From: Arthrobacter sp. DNA4 | GTDB taxonomy: Bacteria; Actinomycetota; Actinomycetes; Actinomycetales; Micrococcaceae | Direction of reading: 5' to 3' | NCBI RefSeq assembly: GCF_024362385.1 | Contig: NZ_CP101466.1 | Location: 434,001 to 498,000, forward strand | DNA length: 64,000 nt | Shown: one piece after another, positions 48,539-57,082 of the stretch | Layout: each line of letters starts with the position of its first letter | Numbering within the stretch: position 1 is the first letter of the stretch | The notes under the pieces: generated by a model | The model's database searches: none | What the model was told of the DNA's origin: nothing | What the model saw: the letters and a program-made list of their open reading frames with translations, nothing else | Program-made: the position numbers and the translations under genes

Positions 48539-49438
48539 ATGACAATTGACGAGTCAGTGCCGCAGCGGCCGCTGGTCTTTGCCCACCGCGGTTCCAGCGG
48601 CACGTATGCCGAACACACCCGCGCCGCTTACCTGCAGGCTCTGGCTGACGGGGCGGATGGGGTGGAGTGCGATGTCCACCTGACCCGGGACCAGCACGTG
48701 GTCCTGCTCCACGACGCCAACCTGGACCGCACGTCGGACGGAACGGGCCCGGTGGCTGAGCGGACGCTGGAGGAGTTGCGCCAGCTGGACTTCTCGTCCT
48801 GGAAAGGCGTCCGCATTCCCGAAACCTACGGGGCGCGCTCCGAGCAGCTCCTTACCCTTCCGGAATTGCTGGACGTCCTGCGCGGGGCGGGCCGTCCGGT
48901 GAAACTCGCCATCGAGCTCAAGCATCCCAGCCCCTACCAGCTGAAGCTGGAGGACCGGGTCCTGGAAGTACTCCGCAGCGAGGGCTGGGACCCGCAAAGC
49001 TCCACCGTGGACAACATCGCCGTGACGTTCATGAGTTTCAGTCCCGATTCGGTCCGGCACTTGCTCCTGACCATCCCGCCGCAGTACATCTGCCAGCTCG
49101 TGGACGACCTCACCATCCACGAGATCCGTGGCGGGCTGGGGGTAGGGCCAATCACCGGCGGCGCCATTGCCAACCTGATGAAGGCCACCCAGCTGGAGGG
49201 CGAACGGATCCTGGATGACCGGGAGGTGGGGATGGCCGGGCCGGGCATCGATTACGTCCGTGAGCGCCCCGGCACCGTCCGGCGCTGGCTGGACTCCGGC
49301 CGCCGCTTCAGGGTGTGGACCGTGGACTCGCCGGAGGACGTGGCCTTCTGCCAGGAGCTGGGCATCCAGGAGATCACCACCAACGTGCCGGCCCGCGTCC
49401 TTGAACAGCTGCACGTGGCCACGCCGCAGGGCAAGTAG
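48539..49438 (+). CDS. Glycerophosphodiester phosphodiesterase
   Basis: A 299-residue GDPD that hydrolyses glycerophosphodiesters to glycerol-3-phosphate and an alcohol. The catalytic His16-Arg17 pair (FAHRGSSGTYAEHT), the metal-binding GVECDVHLTRDQ and the second His in LLHDANLDRTSDG are all present, and VWTVDSPEDV near the end is typical. No signal peptide, so it is cytosolic. The ATG at 48539 lies close to a likely transcription start, suggesting a leaderless message; a GTG six bases upstream is also in frame. Confidence 0.92.
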   Translation: MTIDESVPQRPLVFAHRGSSGTYAEHTRAAYLQALADGADGVECDVHLTRDQHVVLLHDANLDRTSDGTGPVAERTLEELRQLDFSSWKGVRIPETYGARSEQLLTLPELLDVLRGAGRPVKLAIELKHPSPYQLKLEDRVLEVLRSEGWDPQSSTVDNIAVTFMSFSPDSVRHLLLTIPPQYICQLVDDLTIHEIRGGLGVGPITGGAIANLMKATQLEGERILDDREVGMAGPGIDYVRERPGTVRRWLDSGRRFRVWTVDSPEDVAFCQELGIQEITTNVPARVLEQLHVATPQGK

Positions 49439-49445
49439 AGCTGGC

Positions 49446-50861
49446 ATGGATGCCGTCGGCAGGTATTCAGTGCCCCGGTGGTGGGCCGGGCCCCTCGACG
49501 TCGAAGGCCTGGCGCTGCAGTCCGTGGAAGCAGCCGCGGAAGCCCTGAACCTGTACACGCGGACGCCTGGCCGGTACAGCACAACTCCTGTGCTCACGGC
49601 GGCTGCCTTCGATTCCTTCGGGCACCTGCGGATTGCGGGGCGCAAGCCGCAGGGTTTCGCGCCCCTGTCCGGATTCCGGAAGACTGCCGACGGCTGGATC
49701 CGGTTGCACGCAAACTACCCGCACCACGAGCAGCGGCTCATGCAGGCGTTGGGTGCCACCTCCACGGAAGGCGTGGAAAGGGAGCTGCAGTCGATGGCCG
49801 CGCTCGAGGCTGAGGCTGCCATCCAGCGGCACGGCGGAATTGCCGCGGCTGTCCGGACACGCGGTGAATGGCTTTCGACGGCCATGGGCCATGCGGCCGG
49901 TTCAGGGCCTTGGGTCGCTGTGGAGCATGCCGACGGCACAACCAGTGGCTTCGGACTGCGGGATGTCGGGGCGGCCACAGACGCCGGCACCAGCCCTGGC
50001 ACCGTGTCCGGCACCGGCGTCGGAGACGGTGCCGACGGCCTGCCCCTGGCCGGGGTGCGGGTCCTGGACCTGACGCGGGTCATCGCAGGGCCGGTCGCCA
50101 CCCGGCTGCTGGCCGCGCTCGGAGCAGACGTCCTGCGGATCGACCCGCCCGCCTTTCCCGAGATCGAAGACCAGTTCGTGGACACGGCCTTTGGCAAGCG
50201 CAGCGCAGTACTCGACCTGGGGCACGCGGCAAACCGGCAGAACTTCCAGCAGCTCCTGGCCGTCGCAGATGCCGTGGTGACCGGCTACCGGCACGGCGCC
50301 CTGGACCGCTTCGGGCTCAACCCGCGGGAACTGCTGGCAGCACACCCGGGACTGGTGGTGGTCACGTTGGACAGCTGGGGCGGCAGTGGGCCGTGGAACG
50401 GGCTGCGCGGCTTCGACAGCATTGTCCAGGCCGCCAGTGGAATTGCGCACCTCTACGGCCAAGAGGACGACGACGACGGGTGGCGCCCGGGTGCCCTTCC
50501 GGTGCAGGCGCTGGACCATGCCACCGGCTACGGGGTGGCTGCGGCTGCAGTCCGTCTTCTGGCCGCGCGCCGCCGGACAGGGTTGGGCGGTGCGGCCCAC
50601 CTGTCGCTGGCCCGCACCGCGGAGGAACTGTTTTCCCTGACCGGTACGGAAGGCAAAGCTGGCATCGAAAACCAGGCCGGCATCGAAAATCAGACCACCA
50701 CAGCAAGCCCTGCGGAACTCCCATCGCCCGAATACCGGTCTGTGGACAGCAGTTTCGGGGAGTTGCGGTACGTTGGGCCGCCGCTGCTCGACGCAGGGCG
50801 GCCGCTGGATTATCAGTCCCCGCCACCAGCGTATGGAAGCTCGCCGCCCGCCTGGCCGTGA
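49446..50861 (+). CDS. CaiB/BaiF family CoA-transferase
   Basis: A 471-residue class III CoA-transferase-type protein. LPLAGVRVLDLTRVIAGPVATRLLAALGADVLRID (about residues 200-235 here) is the family's N-terminal block, FVDTAFGKRSAVLDL follows, and DAVVTGYRHGALDRFGL and GLRGFDSIVQAASG lie further on. It has about 190 residues before the block, with some resemblance to the family's second domain (SFGHLRIAGRKPQGFAPLSG), so it is a circularly arranged or two-domain form. Which CoA acceptor it uses is unknown. It starts 8 bases after the phosphodiesterase stop. Confidence 0.87.
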   Translation: MDAVGRYSVPRWWAGPLDVEGLALQSVEAAAEALNLYTRTPGRYSTTPVLTAAAFDSFGHLRIAGRKPQGFAPLSGFRKTADGWIRLHANYPHHEQRLMQALGATSTEGVERELQSMAALEAEAAIQRHGGIAAAVRTRGEWLSTAMGHAAGSGPWVAVEHADGTTSGFGLRDVGAATDAGTSPGTVSGTGVGDGADGLPLAGVRVLDLTRVIAGPVATRLLAALGADVLRIDPPAFPEIEDQFVDTAFGKRSAVLDLGHAANRQNFQQLLAVADAVVTGYRHGALDRFGLNPRELLAAHPGLVVVTLDSWGGSGPWNGLRGFDSIVQAASGIAHLYGQEDDDDGWRPGALPVQALDHATGYGVAAAAVRLLAARRRTGLGGAAHLSLARTAEELFSLTGTEGKAGIENQAGIENQTTTASPAELPSPEYRSVDSSFGELRYVGPPLLDAGRPLDYQSPPPAYGSSPPAWP

Positions 50862-50956
50862 TGCTTGCTGCACCGGGCTGTGAAGCTACGCAGCCCCCGC
50901 CGTCCTGCCGGCTGCCGGGTTTCTGGGCGGTGCTTAGGCTGTGATTGAGTGGTTCC

Positions 50957-51577
50957 ATGTCTTCTCCCAGGTCCGGCCCCGCTGCTAAGGGCCTGTCCGC
51001 TCTGTCCCCATCCAATCCCGGTGCGGCCCTGCAGCACCTGTCCGCTGCTGCCATGGGGGCGCTTCTGCTGGCCAGCGCCGGCAAGCATTTCCGGGATCCC
51101 GGCTTCTACCGTGACGTCGTTCCGGGATACCTCTGCCGGCAGGATCCGGCGCCTGACCCGAACGCAGGCGATACCAGCCAAGGCAGTCCAACCCCTGGCA
51201 TGCCAACCGAGGCCAGTCCAATCCAAAGCAGCCCGCCCCTAAGCAGCACGGGCGCAGGCGCCGCAGCCCAGCATCCGTGGGCCCTCCTGTCCCGGGAAGA
51301 GTGGATCGCGGTGAGTGGCCTGCTGGAGCTCGCAGCCGCCGTCGGAATTCTCCTGCCGCCCACCCGGAAGCTGACAGCCACTGCCATCACGGCGATGTTC
51401 ACAGCCTTCCTGGCCGGGCACGTCGATGCCCTCGTGAGGGCGTACGGACCACAGGGCACACCCCGCCGCCGGAAGATCCACGCCGTGCGGCTTCCGCTCC
51501 AGGCACCCCTGATCCTGTGGGCCTGGAGCCTCCGGACACGTGCACTGCCTGCCCGTAAGCCCGGAGGCCAGGGGTGA
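50957..51577 (+). CDS. DoxX-like membrane protein
   Basis: A 206-residue protein. ALLLASAGKHFRDPGFYRDVVPGY at the start and LLELAAAVGILLPPTRKLTATAITAMFTAF in the middle are the DoxX/MauE-like pattern of four short spans. In between is a 55-residue Pro/Ser/Gln-rich low-complexity insert (about 65-120), unusual for the family, which normally has a short loop. The start at 50957 is likely; a TTG 12 bases upstream is in frame. Its stop overlaps the azlC start by 4 bases, so it is in one operon with the exporter. Confidence 0.8.
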   Translation: MSSPRSGPAAKGLSALSPSNPGAALQHLSAAAMGALLLASAGKHFRDPGFYRDVVPGYLCRQDPAPDPNAGDTSQGSPTPGMPTEASPIQSSPPLSSTGAGAAAQHPWALLSREEWIAVSGLLELAAAVGILLPPTRKLTATAITAMFTAFLAGHVDALVRAYGPQGTPRRRKIHAVRLPLQAPLILWAWSLRTRALPARKPGGQG

Positions 51578-52359
51578 AGCTGCTGGCATCGCCGGCAGTC
51601 AGGGTGGGTATCTCCATCAGTATTGCCACCGGGCTGTACGGCGTGTCCTTCGGGGCACTCGCGGTGACGTCCGGGCTCAACTTCTGGCAGACCATGGTGT
51701 TGAGCCTGCTCCTCTTCAGCGGCGGTTCACAGTTCGCGTTCATCGGGGTGGTGGCAGGCGGCGGCTCCGGCCTCGCGGCCATGAGCGCAGCCACCCTCCT
51801 GGGCATGCGCAATGGCATCTATGGCATGCAGCTGAACGCGCTGCTCCGCCCCACGGGCTGGCGCAAGTACGTCGGGGCGCAGCTCACCATCGACGAATCC
51901 ACTGCCACCAGCACGGGCCAGACAGACCCGGCCGAACAGCAGCGCGGGTTCTGGACCGCCGGAATTGGCGTCTACGTGCTCTGGAACCTCTTCACCGCTG
52001 TGGGTGCTCTGGCCGGAAGCGGGCTGGGCGATCCCAAGCAATGGGGGCTGGACGGGGCTGCCGTCGCCGCCTTCCTGGCGCTGCTCTGGCCCCGGCTCAA
52101 GGGCCGGGAGCCAATCGCCATCGCGGTGGTGTGTGCGGTGGCGACCGTAGTTGCTGTTCCCTTCGTGCCTCCCGGCGTTCCCATCCTGGTAGCCGCGGTA
52201 GTGGCCGCGCTGGTGGGCTGGTTCAGCCATGGCCGCCGCGACGAAGGCCTCGAACCCGACGTCGAGCCCTACGGCACGCACGGCCACGGCCAGCACCAGG
52301 ACCGCCACGGCGAGCACCAGGACCGCAGAAGCGGCACGGACCCGGAGGCACGCGCATGA
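51574..52359 (+). CDS. azlC: AzlC family branched-chain amino acid exporter, large subunit
   Basis: A 261-residue AzlC/BrnF protein with about seven to eight spans. ISIATGLYGVSFGALAV starts it; LSLLLFSGGSQFAFIGVV and LGMRNGIYGMQLNALL are the conserved middle; GVYVLWNLFTAVGAL follows. The subunit works with AzlD to export branched-chain amino acids or azaleucine. The C-terminal 40 residues (GTHGHGQHQDRHGEHQDRR part) are His/Gln/Asp-rich and are not typical of the family. The GTG start overlaps the preceding gene; its end overlaps azlD. Confidence 0.9.
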   Translation: MKLLASPAVRVGISISIATGLYGVSFGALAVTSGLNFWQTMVLSLLLFSGGSQFAFIGVVAGGGSGLAAMSAATLLGMRNGIYGMQLNALLRPTGWRKYVGAQLTIDESTATSTGQTDPAEQQRGFWTAGIGVYVLWNLFTAVGALAGSGLGDPKQWGLDGAAVAAFLALLWPRLKGREPIAIAVVCAVATVVAVPFVPPGVPILVAAVVAALVGWFSHGRRDEGLEPDVEPYGTHGHGQHQDRHGEHQDRRSGTDPEARA

Positions 52360-52667
52360 CTCTGTGGATCTGGCTGCTTATTGCCTGCGTCCTTGCCTAC
52401 GCATGGAAGCTGGTGGGCTACTTTGTTCCCGCCAAATTCCTTGAGGACCCCCGCACCTCACGCGTCGCAGGAACCATGACTATCGGCCTGCTGGCCTCGC
52501 TGACAGTGGTGAACGCGGTGGTGTCGGGCCAGGCGCTCGCCGCAGACGCCCGGCTGGGAGCGCTGGCCGCCGCCGCGATCGCCCTGGTACTCCGGGCACC
52601 GTTCCTTGTGGTGGTGATCGCCGGAGCCGGCACGGCGGCACTGTTGAGGATCCTGGGCTGGAACTGA
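52356..52667 (+). CDS. azlD: AzlD family branched-chain amino acid exporter, small subunit
   Basis: A 103-residue AzlD/BrnE protein with three to four spans: WIWLLIACVLAYAWKLVGYF, TMTIGLLASLTVVNAVVSGQ and LAAAAIALVLRAPFLVVVIAG. It is the partner of AzlC and shares the usual ATGA overlap with it. Length is normal. Confidence 0.92.
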   Translation: MTLWIWLLIACVLAYAWKLVGYFVPAKFLEDPRTSRVAGTMTIGLLASLTVVNAVVSGQALAADARLGALAAAAIALVLRAPFLVVVIAGAGTAALLRILGWN

Positions 52668-52690
52668 TCCCCTAATTGATGGTCAAAGTG

Positions 52691-52704
52691 GTGATCCAGG
52701 TCAC
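52691..52704. promoter_or_regulatory. CRP/GlxR-like site
   Basis: GTGA-TCCAGG-TCAC, 78 bases before the small gene at 52782. TTTATT (52705-52710) and TACTAT (52727-52732) downstream, 16 bases apart, could be a -35/-10 pair. Confidence 0.45.
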
Positions 52705-52781
52705 TTTATTGGGCGTGTGCCGGTTGTACTATGGGATCGGCTTATGCAGTTGGCCATGGAATTTCCTATTGAACGGCAACC

Positions 52782-53039
52782 ATGGAAAATCAGCTGCACC
52801 CTGCGGGCGGCTTAGCGGGCAGGCTTCGCCATAAAAACGCCCGACGGCGGGCAGGCCTTCCTGCCAAACGCTTCTTCAAGCGCTTTTCCGGACTTTCGGA
52901 CGTCCCGGAAGAGGACCTGGAACTTCTCTCCCAAAGACTTCGGGAGGCACTCGACCTGGATCCGTCGTCGTCCGTGCCTGCCCTTCAAGCCTTGGTGCGC
53001 CGGGAGATCTGCAAGCGGGCGGACACAGGCAGCTCGTAG
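52782..53039 (+). CDS. Small basic hypothetical protein
   Basis: An 85-residue protein with a basic N-terminal half (RLRHKNARRRAGLPAKRFFKR) and an acidic, helical second half (PEEDLELLSQRLREALDLD). No family is recognised. A CRP-like site and a possible promoter lie just upstream, which supports real expression. Confidence 0.5.
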   Translation: MENQLHPAGGLAGRLRHKNARRRAGLPAKRFFKRFSGLSDVPEEDLELLSQRLREALDLDPSSSVPALQALVRREICKRADTGSS

Positions 53040-53122
53040 CGGCTCCCCATTCCGGGTGCCATCTGTGATGGACTGGAAGAGAGGCAGCCCACACCCAGGC
53101 GGCCACCAAAGGAGGAATCGAG

Positions 53123-53530
53123 ATGGACGACGAGTCACGGCCTGTTGAGCCGCAGGACGGCCACGGCACCGATGAGACCGGCAAGGACGCCAGGGGAGAA
53201 CACGGCACCGGGGTGCTTACCGGGGAACAGTCCGCAAAGTCGCGGGCAGCCTATCTTGACCCGCGCGGTTCGGAGTCAACCCGCGAGCTGCGCGATACCG
53301 CCAGGAGGCGCCGGGACGCGGAAGAAAAACTCCAACAACACCTGATGGAAGCGAAGGACCACGTTCCCAACGAGTTCCATGAACATCCCGGACACGGCTA
53401 CGTGGGACACGGACACGAAGGACATGAGCACCCGGCCCATGAGCCGTCCGGTCATGAGACGCCAGACCAGGAACAGCCCGGCCAGGAGCAGGACAGCCGC
53501 ACCGGCGAAAAGGGCGCGGACAAGCCCTGA
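53123..53530 (+). CDS. Hydrophilic His/Gly/Glu-rich hypothetical protein
   Basis: A 135-residue disordered-looking protein. It has a charged N-terminus, a central helix rich in Arg/Glu (RELRDTARRRRDAEEKLQQ) and a C-terminal part of repeated GHxxHE/HEH units (HPGHGYVGHGHEGHEHP) that could bind metal. A perfect AAAGGAGGAA ribosome binding site lies upstream. No family is recognised. Confidence 0.7.
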   Translation: MDDESRPVEPQDGHGTDETGKDARGEHGTGVLTGEQSAKSRAAYLDPRGSESTRELRDTARRRRDAEEKLQQHLMEAKDHVPNEFHEHPGHGYVGHGHEGHEHPAHEPSGHETPDQEQPGQEQDSRTGEKGADKP

Positions 53531-53602
53531 TCAGCAGTGGAGTCCCTGGCCGGCTGGCCCCCTGCCTGCGGCGGCCGCCACAGACTTTCGGCCGCCGGAC
53601 CC

Positions 53603-53634
53603 CTGGCTGCCGGTCGGCGTTGACCGGCAGCCAG
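53603..53634. terminator. Terminator hairpin between converging genes
   Basis: CTGGCTGCCGGTC pairs with GACCGGCAGCCAG around a 6-base loop. It lies between the rightward His-rich gene and the leftward small gene at 53656. Confidence 0.8.
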
Positions 53635-53655
53635 GAGCTGGAACAAGGCGGTGGT

Positions 53656-53880
53656 TTAAGCTACGCCGTGGGCAGCGCCGTCAGGTGACACGGACCTGCG
53701 GCACGTTTCCTCCACGCCCATCTCGTACCAGACCTGCGCGCCAAACTCGGGTTCAGGGGTATCCAGGTTCTGGTACAGGGCATCAAGCAGTTCGACCAGC
53801 TCGCCGGTCGTCAGTGCAGGCAGGACTTCCTCCGGCCCGCGGGGATCGGTCAGGTAGTGGAGAAGCTTTGAGTGGTTCAT
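53656..53880 (-). CDS. Small hypothetical protein
   Basis: A 74-residue acidic protein with a helix-rich middle (EEVLPALTTGELVELLDALYQNLD) and a short Cys-containing tail. No clear ribosome binding site was found for the ATG at 53880. It resembles small hypothetical proteins of the family seen also at 59403 in size and style, not in sequence. Function unknown. Confidence 0.5.
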   Translation of the reverse strand: MNHSKLLHYLTDPRGPEEVLPALTTGELVELLDALYQNLDTPEPEFGAQVWYEMGVEETCRRSVSPDGAAHGVA

Positions 53881-54090
53881 TGCAGTGCGGCCGTTGCGTG
53901 GGGGACAGGCGCGAAGTGCATGGGGTAGCTCCAACGTGGAAGTGCCGAGGCTGACTGCCTAACCCCAATTCAGAGTGTATTGCACGTACTTACTGGTAAC
54001 AATGGAGTTGGCCCACAACGCATCTGCCATCAGGAAATTGCCGTCATCGAACAGCCGTCAACGAATTACGGCAGCCGGCGGCGGCACGGC

Positions 54091-54741
54091 TTACTCCGGC
54101 AGCGGTCCGGCCTGGCCGGGCACTGTGGTGATGCCCGGGGCCGGCGGCACGGGCACGAACACGGGGAGCGGGCGCGACGGCCGGACCGTGCGGATGGCGT
54201 CCTCCACCAGCGCCAGCGGGCGGCGCCATGCATCAGAACCGGGTTCCATGGTGTCCACCACGCCGATCAGCATGGCCAGCAGCCGGAACATGTCCGTCAT
54301 GGAAATGTCAGTGCGCAGGCTTCCTGGCCTTGGCCGCGCGCCAGCAGGATGCTCATGGATTCCATCAGGGAACCGGTGATTCCGGTGAGGAGTTCCCGCG
54401 GCCACCGCACACAGCAGGTTGGCGTCGTCGCTCGCGGCCCCCATCAGGGCTTCAAGGACGCGCAACAGGCCTGCGGCGGCGTCGATATCGGCAAGGGCGC
54501 CGTCCATGACGGGGTCAACCGTGAGCCGGAGCTGCCGGTTGAGCGCGGCAAGCACCAGTTCTTCCTTGTCCGCGAAGTTGCGGAAGAGGGTTGCCGGGCC
54601 CACGCCGGCGGTGGTTGCGATGGTCTGGAGCGGTACTTCCGGGCCGAACTCCCGGAAGCATTGGCGTGCAGCCGTGATGATCTTGTCCACGTTCCGCGCT
54701 GCGTCGGCACGGAGGGGCTTTCGGGCGACTGCGAGGCTCAT
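54091..54741 (-). CDS. TetR family regulator (with a compensated double frameshift)
   Basis: A 216-residue TetR-type regulator. The N-terminal helix-turn-helix is clear (IATTAGVGPATLFRNFADKEEL at about residues 34-55). The ligand domain follows. Between about 54324 and 54396 the annotated frame gives a non-family stretch (GTPHRNHRFPDG), while another frame of the same DNA gives ELLTGITGSLMESMSILLARG, which fits the TetR C-terminal domain. An extra G at 54394-54397 and a missing base near 54320-54326 would explain both. It is divergent from the thiamine-binding protein gene. Confidence 0.85.
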   Translation of the reverse strand: MSLAVARKPLRADAARNVDKIITAARQCFREFGPEVPLQTIATTAGVGPATLFRNFADKEELVLAALNRQLRLTVDPVMDGALADIDAAAGLLRVLEALMGAASDDANLLCAVAAGTPHRNHRFPDGIHEHPAGARPRPGSLRTDISMTDMFRLLAMLIGVVDTMEPGSDAWRRPLALVEDAIRTVRPSRPLPVFVPVPPAPGITTVPGQAGPLPE

Positions 54742-54864
54742 GCCCAAAAGGGTAGCAACGGAGCCTCCGGCCAACACGGTTACTGCGGGGTAGGCGCTTA
54801 TGTGACGGCGGTCCGCTGTTGTCACCCCCGCCGGTGTCCGGAGACGCATGGGAGACTGGGGAGC

Positions 54865-55188
54865 ATGTTGCTTGCATTTTCTGTTGCTCCGTCAGGCGTT
54901 CCCAGCGAAGGTTCCAGGCCCAACGATGCGTCGGTGCACGACGCCGTTGCAGCCGCAGTGAAGATCGTCCGGGAGTCCGGGCTGCCCAACCAGACGGATT
55001 CCATGTTCACCACCATTGAAGGTGAGTGGGACGAAGTGTTCGACGTCGTAAAACGCGCCACCGAGGCCGTGGGGCGGTACGGCAGCCGTGTTTCGCTGGT
55101 GATCAAAGCAGACATCAGGCCCGGCTACAGCGGCGAGCTGACGGCGAAGGTTGACCGCCTGGAGAATGCCCTGGTGCAGGAGCCCTAA
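54865..55188 (+). CDS. Thiamine-binding protein, MTH1187/YkoF family
   Basis: A 107-residue ferredoxin-like fold protein of the MTH1187 (former DUF77) family. Marks are the N-terminal MLLAFSVAPSGV strand, VHDAVAAAVKIVRESGLP, the TDSMFTTIEGEWDEVFDVVKRA segment and VSLVIKADIRPG. These bind thiamine or related compounds and help its transport or storage. It is divergent from the tetR gene, which may control it. Confidence 0.88.
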   Translation: MLLAFSVAPSGVPSEGSRPNDASVHDAVAAAVKIVRESGLPNQTDSMFTTIEGEWDEVFDVVKRATEAVGRYGSRVSLVIKADIRPGYSGELTAKVDRLENALVQEP

Positions 55189-55249
55189 GCGTCTTACAAG
55201 GGGGCCGCATTGTCTGGACCCCCGGCACGCCGCGTGCCAAACTGTGGCA

Positions 55250-55942
55250 ATGTTCGAGCACAAACCCCGGCCGGAATGGATTGCCACAGAGGAGTTCCTG
55301 TCGGAAACCGTGGTGCATCCGGACAGTGCCGTCCAACAGGCCATCCACGCCGCGGCGGAGGCCGGGATGCCCGCCATCGAGGTGGCGCCGAACGCGGGGA
55401 AGCTCCTGAAGCTCCTGGTCCAGCTGTCCGGTGCCCGGCGAATCCTGGAGATAGGGACGCTCGCTGGCTACAGCACCATCTGGATGGGCCGCGGCCTGCC
55501 CCCTAACGGCACCCTGGTCACCTGCGAGTACCTGCCCCAGCATGCGGAAGTGGCGTGGGCCAATATTGATGCGGCCGGCCTGGGGGAACGGGTGGAGATC
55601 CGGCTGGGCCCTGCGCTGGAGACCTTGGCGGCCCTCGAGGAAGAGGAACGGGAGCCGTTCGACTTCATCTTCATCGACGCCGACAAGCAGAACAACAGCC
55701 GCTACCTGGACTGGGCCGTCAGGCTTGGCAGGCCCGGTGCCGCGGTGGTCCTGGACAACACCATCTGGGAAGGCGCGGTGCTGGACCCGGATATGGACCC
55801 CGTCAACGCGCCGGGGATCATCGATGCACTCAAGCTGCTGGGCGACCACCCCCGGCTGGACGCCACCGTAATCCAGACCGTCGGCTCCAAAGGCTGGGAC
55901 GGGTTCGCCCTGGCGCGCATCCTCCCGCAAAACAGTAAGTAA
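55250..55942 (+). CDS. SAM-dependent O-methyltransferase (class III, CCoAOMT-like)
   Basis: A 230-residue O-methyltransferase. LLVQLSGARRILEIGTLAGYSTIWMGRGL (about residues 55-83) is motif I; DFIFIDADKQNNSRYLDWA holds the metal-binding Asp pair; VLDNTIWEGAVLD is typical. It needs a divalent metal and methylates catechol-like hydroxyls. It is three bases before the acyl-CoA dehydrogenase-like gene and is probably the first gene of that cluster. Confidence 0.9.
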   Translation: MFEHKPRPEWIATEEFLSETVVHPDSAVQQAIHAAAEAGMPAIEVAPNAGKLLKLLVQLSGARRILEIGTLAGYSTIWMGRGLPPNGTLVTCEYLPQHAEVAWANIDAAGLGERVEIRLGPALETLAALEEEEREPFDFIFIDADKQNNSRYLDWAVRLGRPGAAVVLDNTIWEGAVLDPDMDPVNAPGIIDALKLLGDHPRLDATVIQTVGSKGWDGFALARILPQNSK

Positions 55943-55945
55943 GCT

Positions 55946-57082
55946 GTGGAGATGCGTCCGGTGCCCGCCGGACATCTCTCCTGGAGGACGTATTTGCAAG
56001 CGCCACTTACTCCTGTGCTCCTCAGTTCCGCCCCCGCTGAGCTCTCTCCGTGGGGTTCCCTTCTTGGGTCGTTCGCTGGAGCTGCGGGCGATGTGCCGGC
56101 CCTGCTGGCCTTCGCGGTCGAGGCCGGACGGACGTGGCCGCGGCCCGGTGAAGGACGCACCGCGGTGTTGTGGGAGCTCCTGGCCTCCGTGGCTGCCACC
56201 GACGTTGCCGCCGCCCGGGTGCTTGAGCCCCACCTCGACGCCGTCGCTATCCTCGCCCAGGCCGGCCAGGCGTTTCCGGCCTTTCATCCTGCGCCGGATG
56301 GTGCCGCGGAAGCTGCGTGGGGCGTGTTCGCCGCAGAGGCACCCAACGCCAGGCTTGAGGCGCGCTCCGGAAGTACCGGCATTGTGCTCACCGGAACCAA
56401 GCCTTGGTGTTCACTTGCCGGCCGGCTGGACTGCGCCGTCATCACCGCGCATACGGACGACGGCGGCAGGGCGGCTTTTGCCGTCAGCCTTCGCCACCCG
56501 GGCGTGGCATGTGAGGAACCGGAGTGGATTGCGCGCGGGCTCCGGGAGATCCCCAGCGGAAGCGTGCGCTTCGACCACGTGCCGGCGACGCCGGTGGGCG
56601 ATACCGGCTGGTACCACAGCCGGCCCGGCTTTGCATGGGGCGGGATGGGCGTCGCCGCCTGCTGGCTGGGTGGAGCAGTGGGGGTGGCACGGGATTTCCG
56701 TGCCGGCCTGCTGGCGGGTGCGGATAACGGGCGGGAGCCGGACCAGCTGGCGCTAGCGGCATTGGGCGAGGTGGACCGGACCATCGCCGCCGTCCTGCAG
56801 TACCTTGCCCGGACGGCAGCCCGCATCGACGACGGCACCCTCGGTGCCGACGGGAACCAAAGCACCTGGAGCGAGGCCCAGCGCGTGCGCGGAACCGTTG
56901 CGGCCGCCGTCGAACGTGTCCTTCACCTGGTGGGTTCCCACCGGGGGCCCGAGCCACTCGCCTTTGATGAACCGTATGCCAAAAGGATGGCGGACCTGGC
57001 GCTGTATGTCCGGCAGCATCATGGCGCACGTGATGATGCCCAACTGGGCCGGCTGGCGCTCAAGGGGGACTGCCCGTGGTGA
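55946..57082 (+). CDS. Acyl-CoA dehydrogenase-like protein
   Basis: A 378-residue protein of the acyl-CoA dehydrogenase fold. In the middle beta domain TGTKPWCSLAGRLDCAVITAH and FDHVPATPVG are seen, then the C-terminal helical domain with GGMGVAACWLGGAVGVARDF and VLHLVGSHRGPEP. It lacks the strong FAD and catalytic Glu signatures of typical enzymes and so may act on an unusual acyl substrate or be a non-canonical oxidase. It starts with GTG (55946) or ATG (55952). Its stop overlaps the PIG-L gene start. Confidence 0.8.
   Translation: MEMRPVPAGHLSWRTYLQAPLTPVLLSSAPAELSPWGSLLGSFAGAAGDVPALLAFAVEAGRTWPRPGEGRTAVLWELLASVAATDVAAARVLEPHLDAVAILAQAGQAFPAFHPAPDGAAEAAWGVFAAEAPNARLEARSGSTGIVLTGTKPWCSLAGRLDCAVITAHTDDGGRAAFAVSLRHPGVACEEPEWIARGLREIPSGSVRFDHVPATPVGDTGWYHSRPGFAWGGMGVAACWLGGAVGVARDFRAGLLAGADNGREPDQLALAALGEVDRTIAAVLQYLARTAARIDDGTLGADGNQSTWSEAQRVRGTVAAAVERVLHLVGSHRGPEPLAFDEPYAKRMADLALYVRQHHGARDDAQLGRLALKGDCPW

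Noticed and set aside
50660..50700. Short repeat in the CaiB gene (GIENQAGIENQ)
   Set aside because: A two-unit repeat in a loop, not a mobile element or array.
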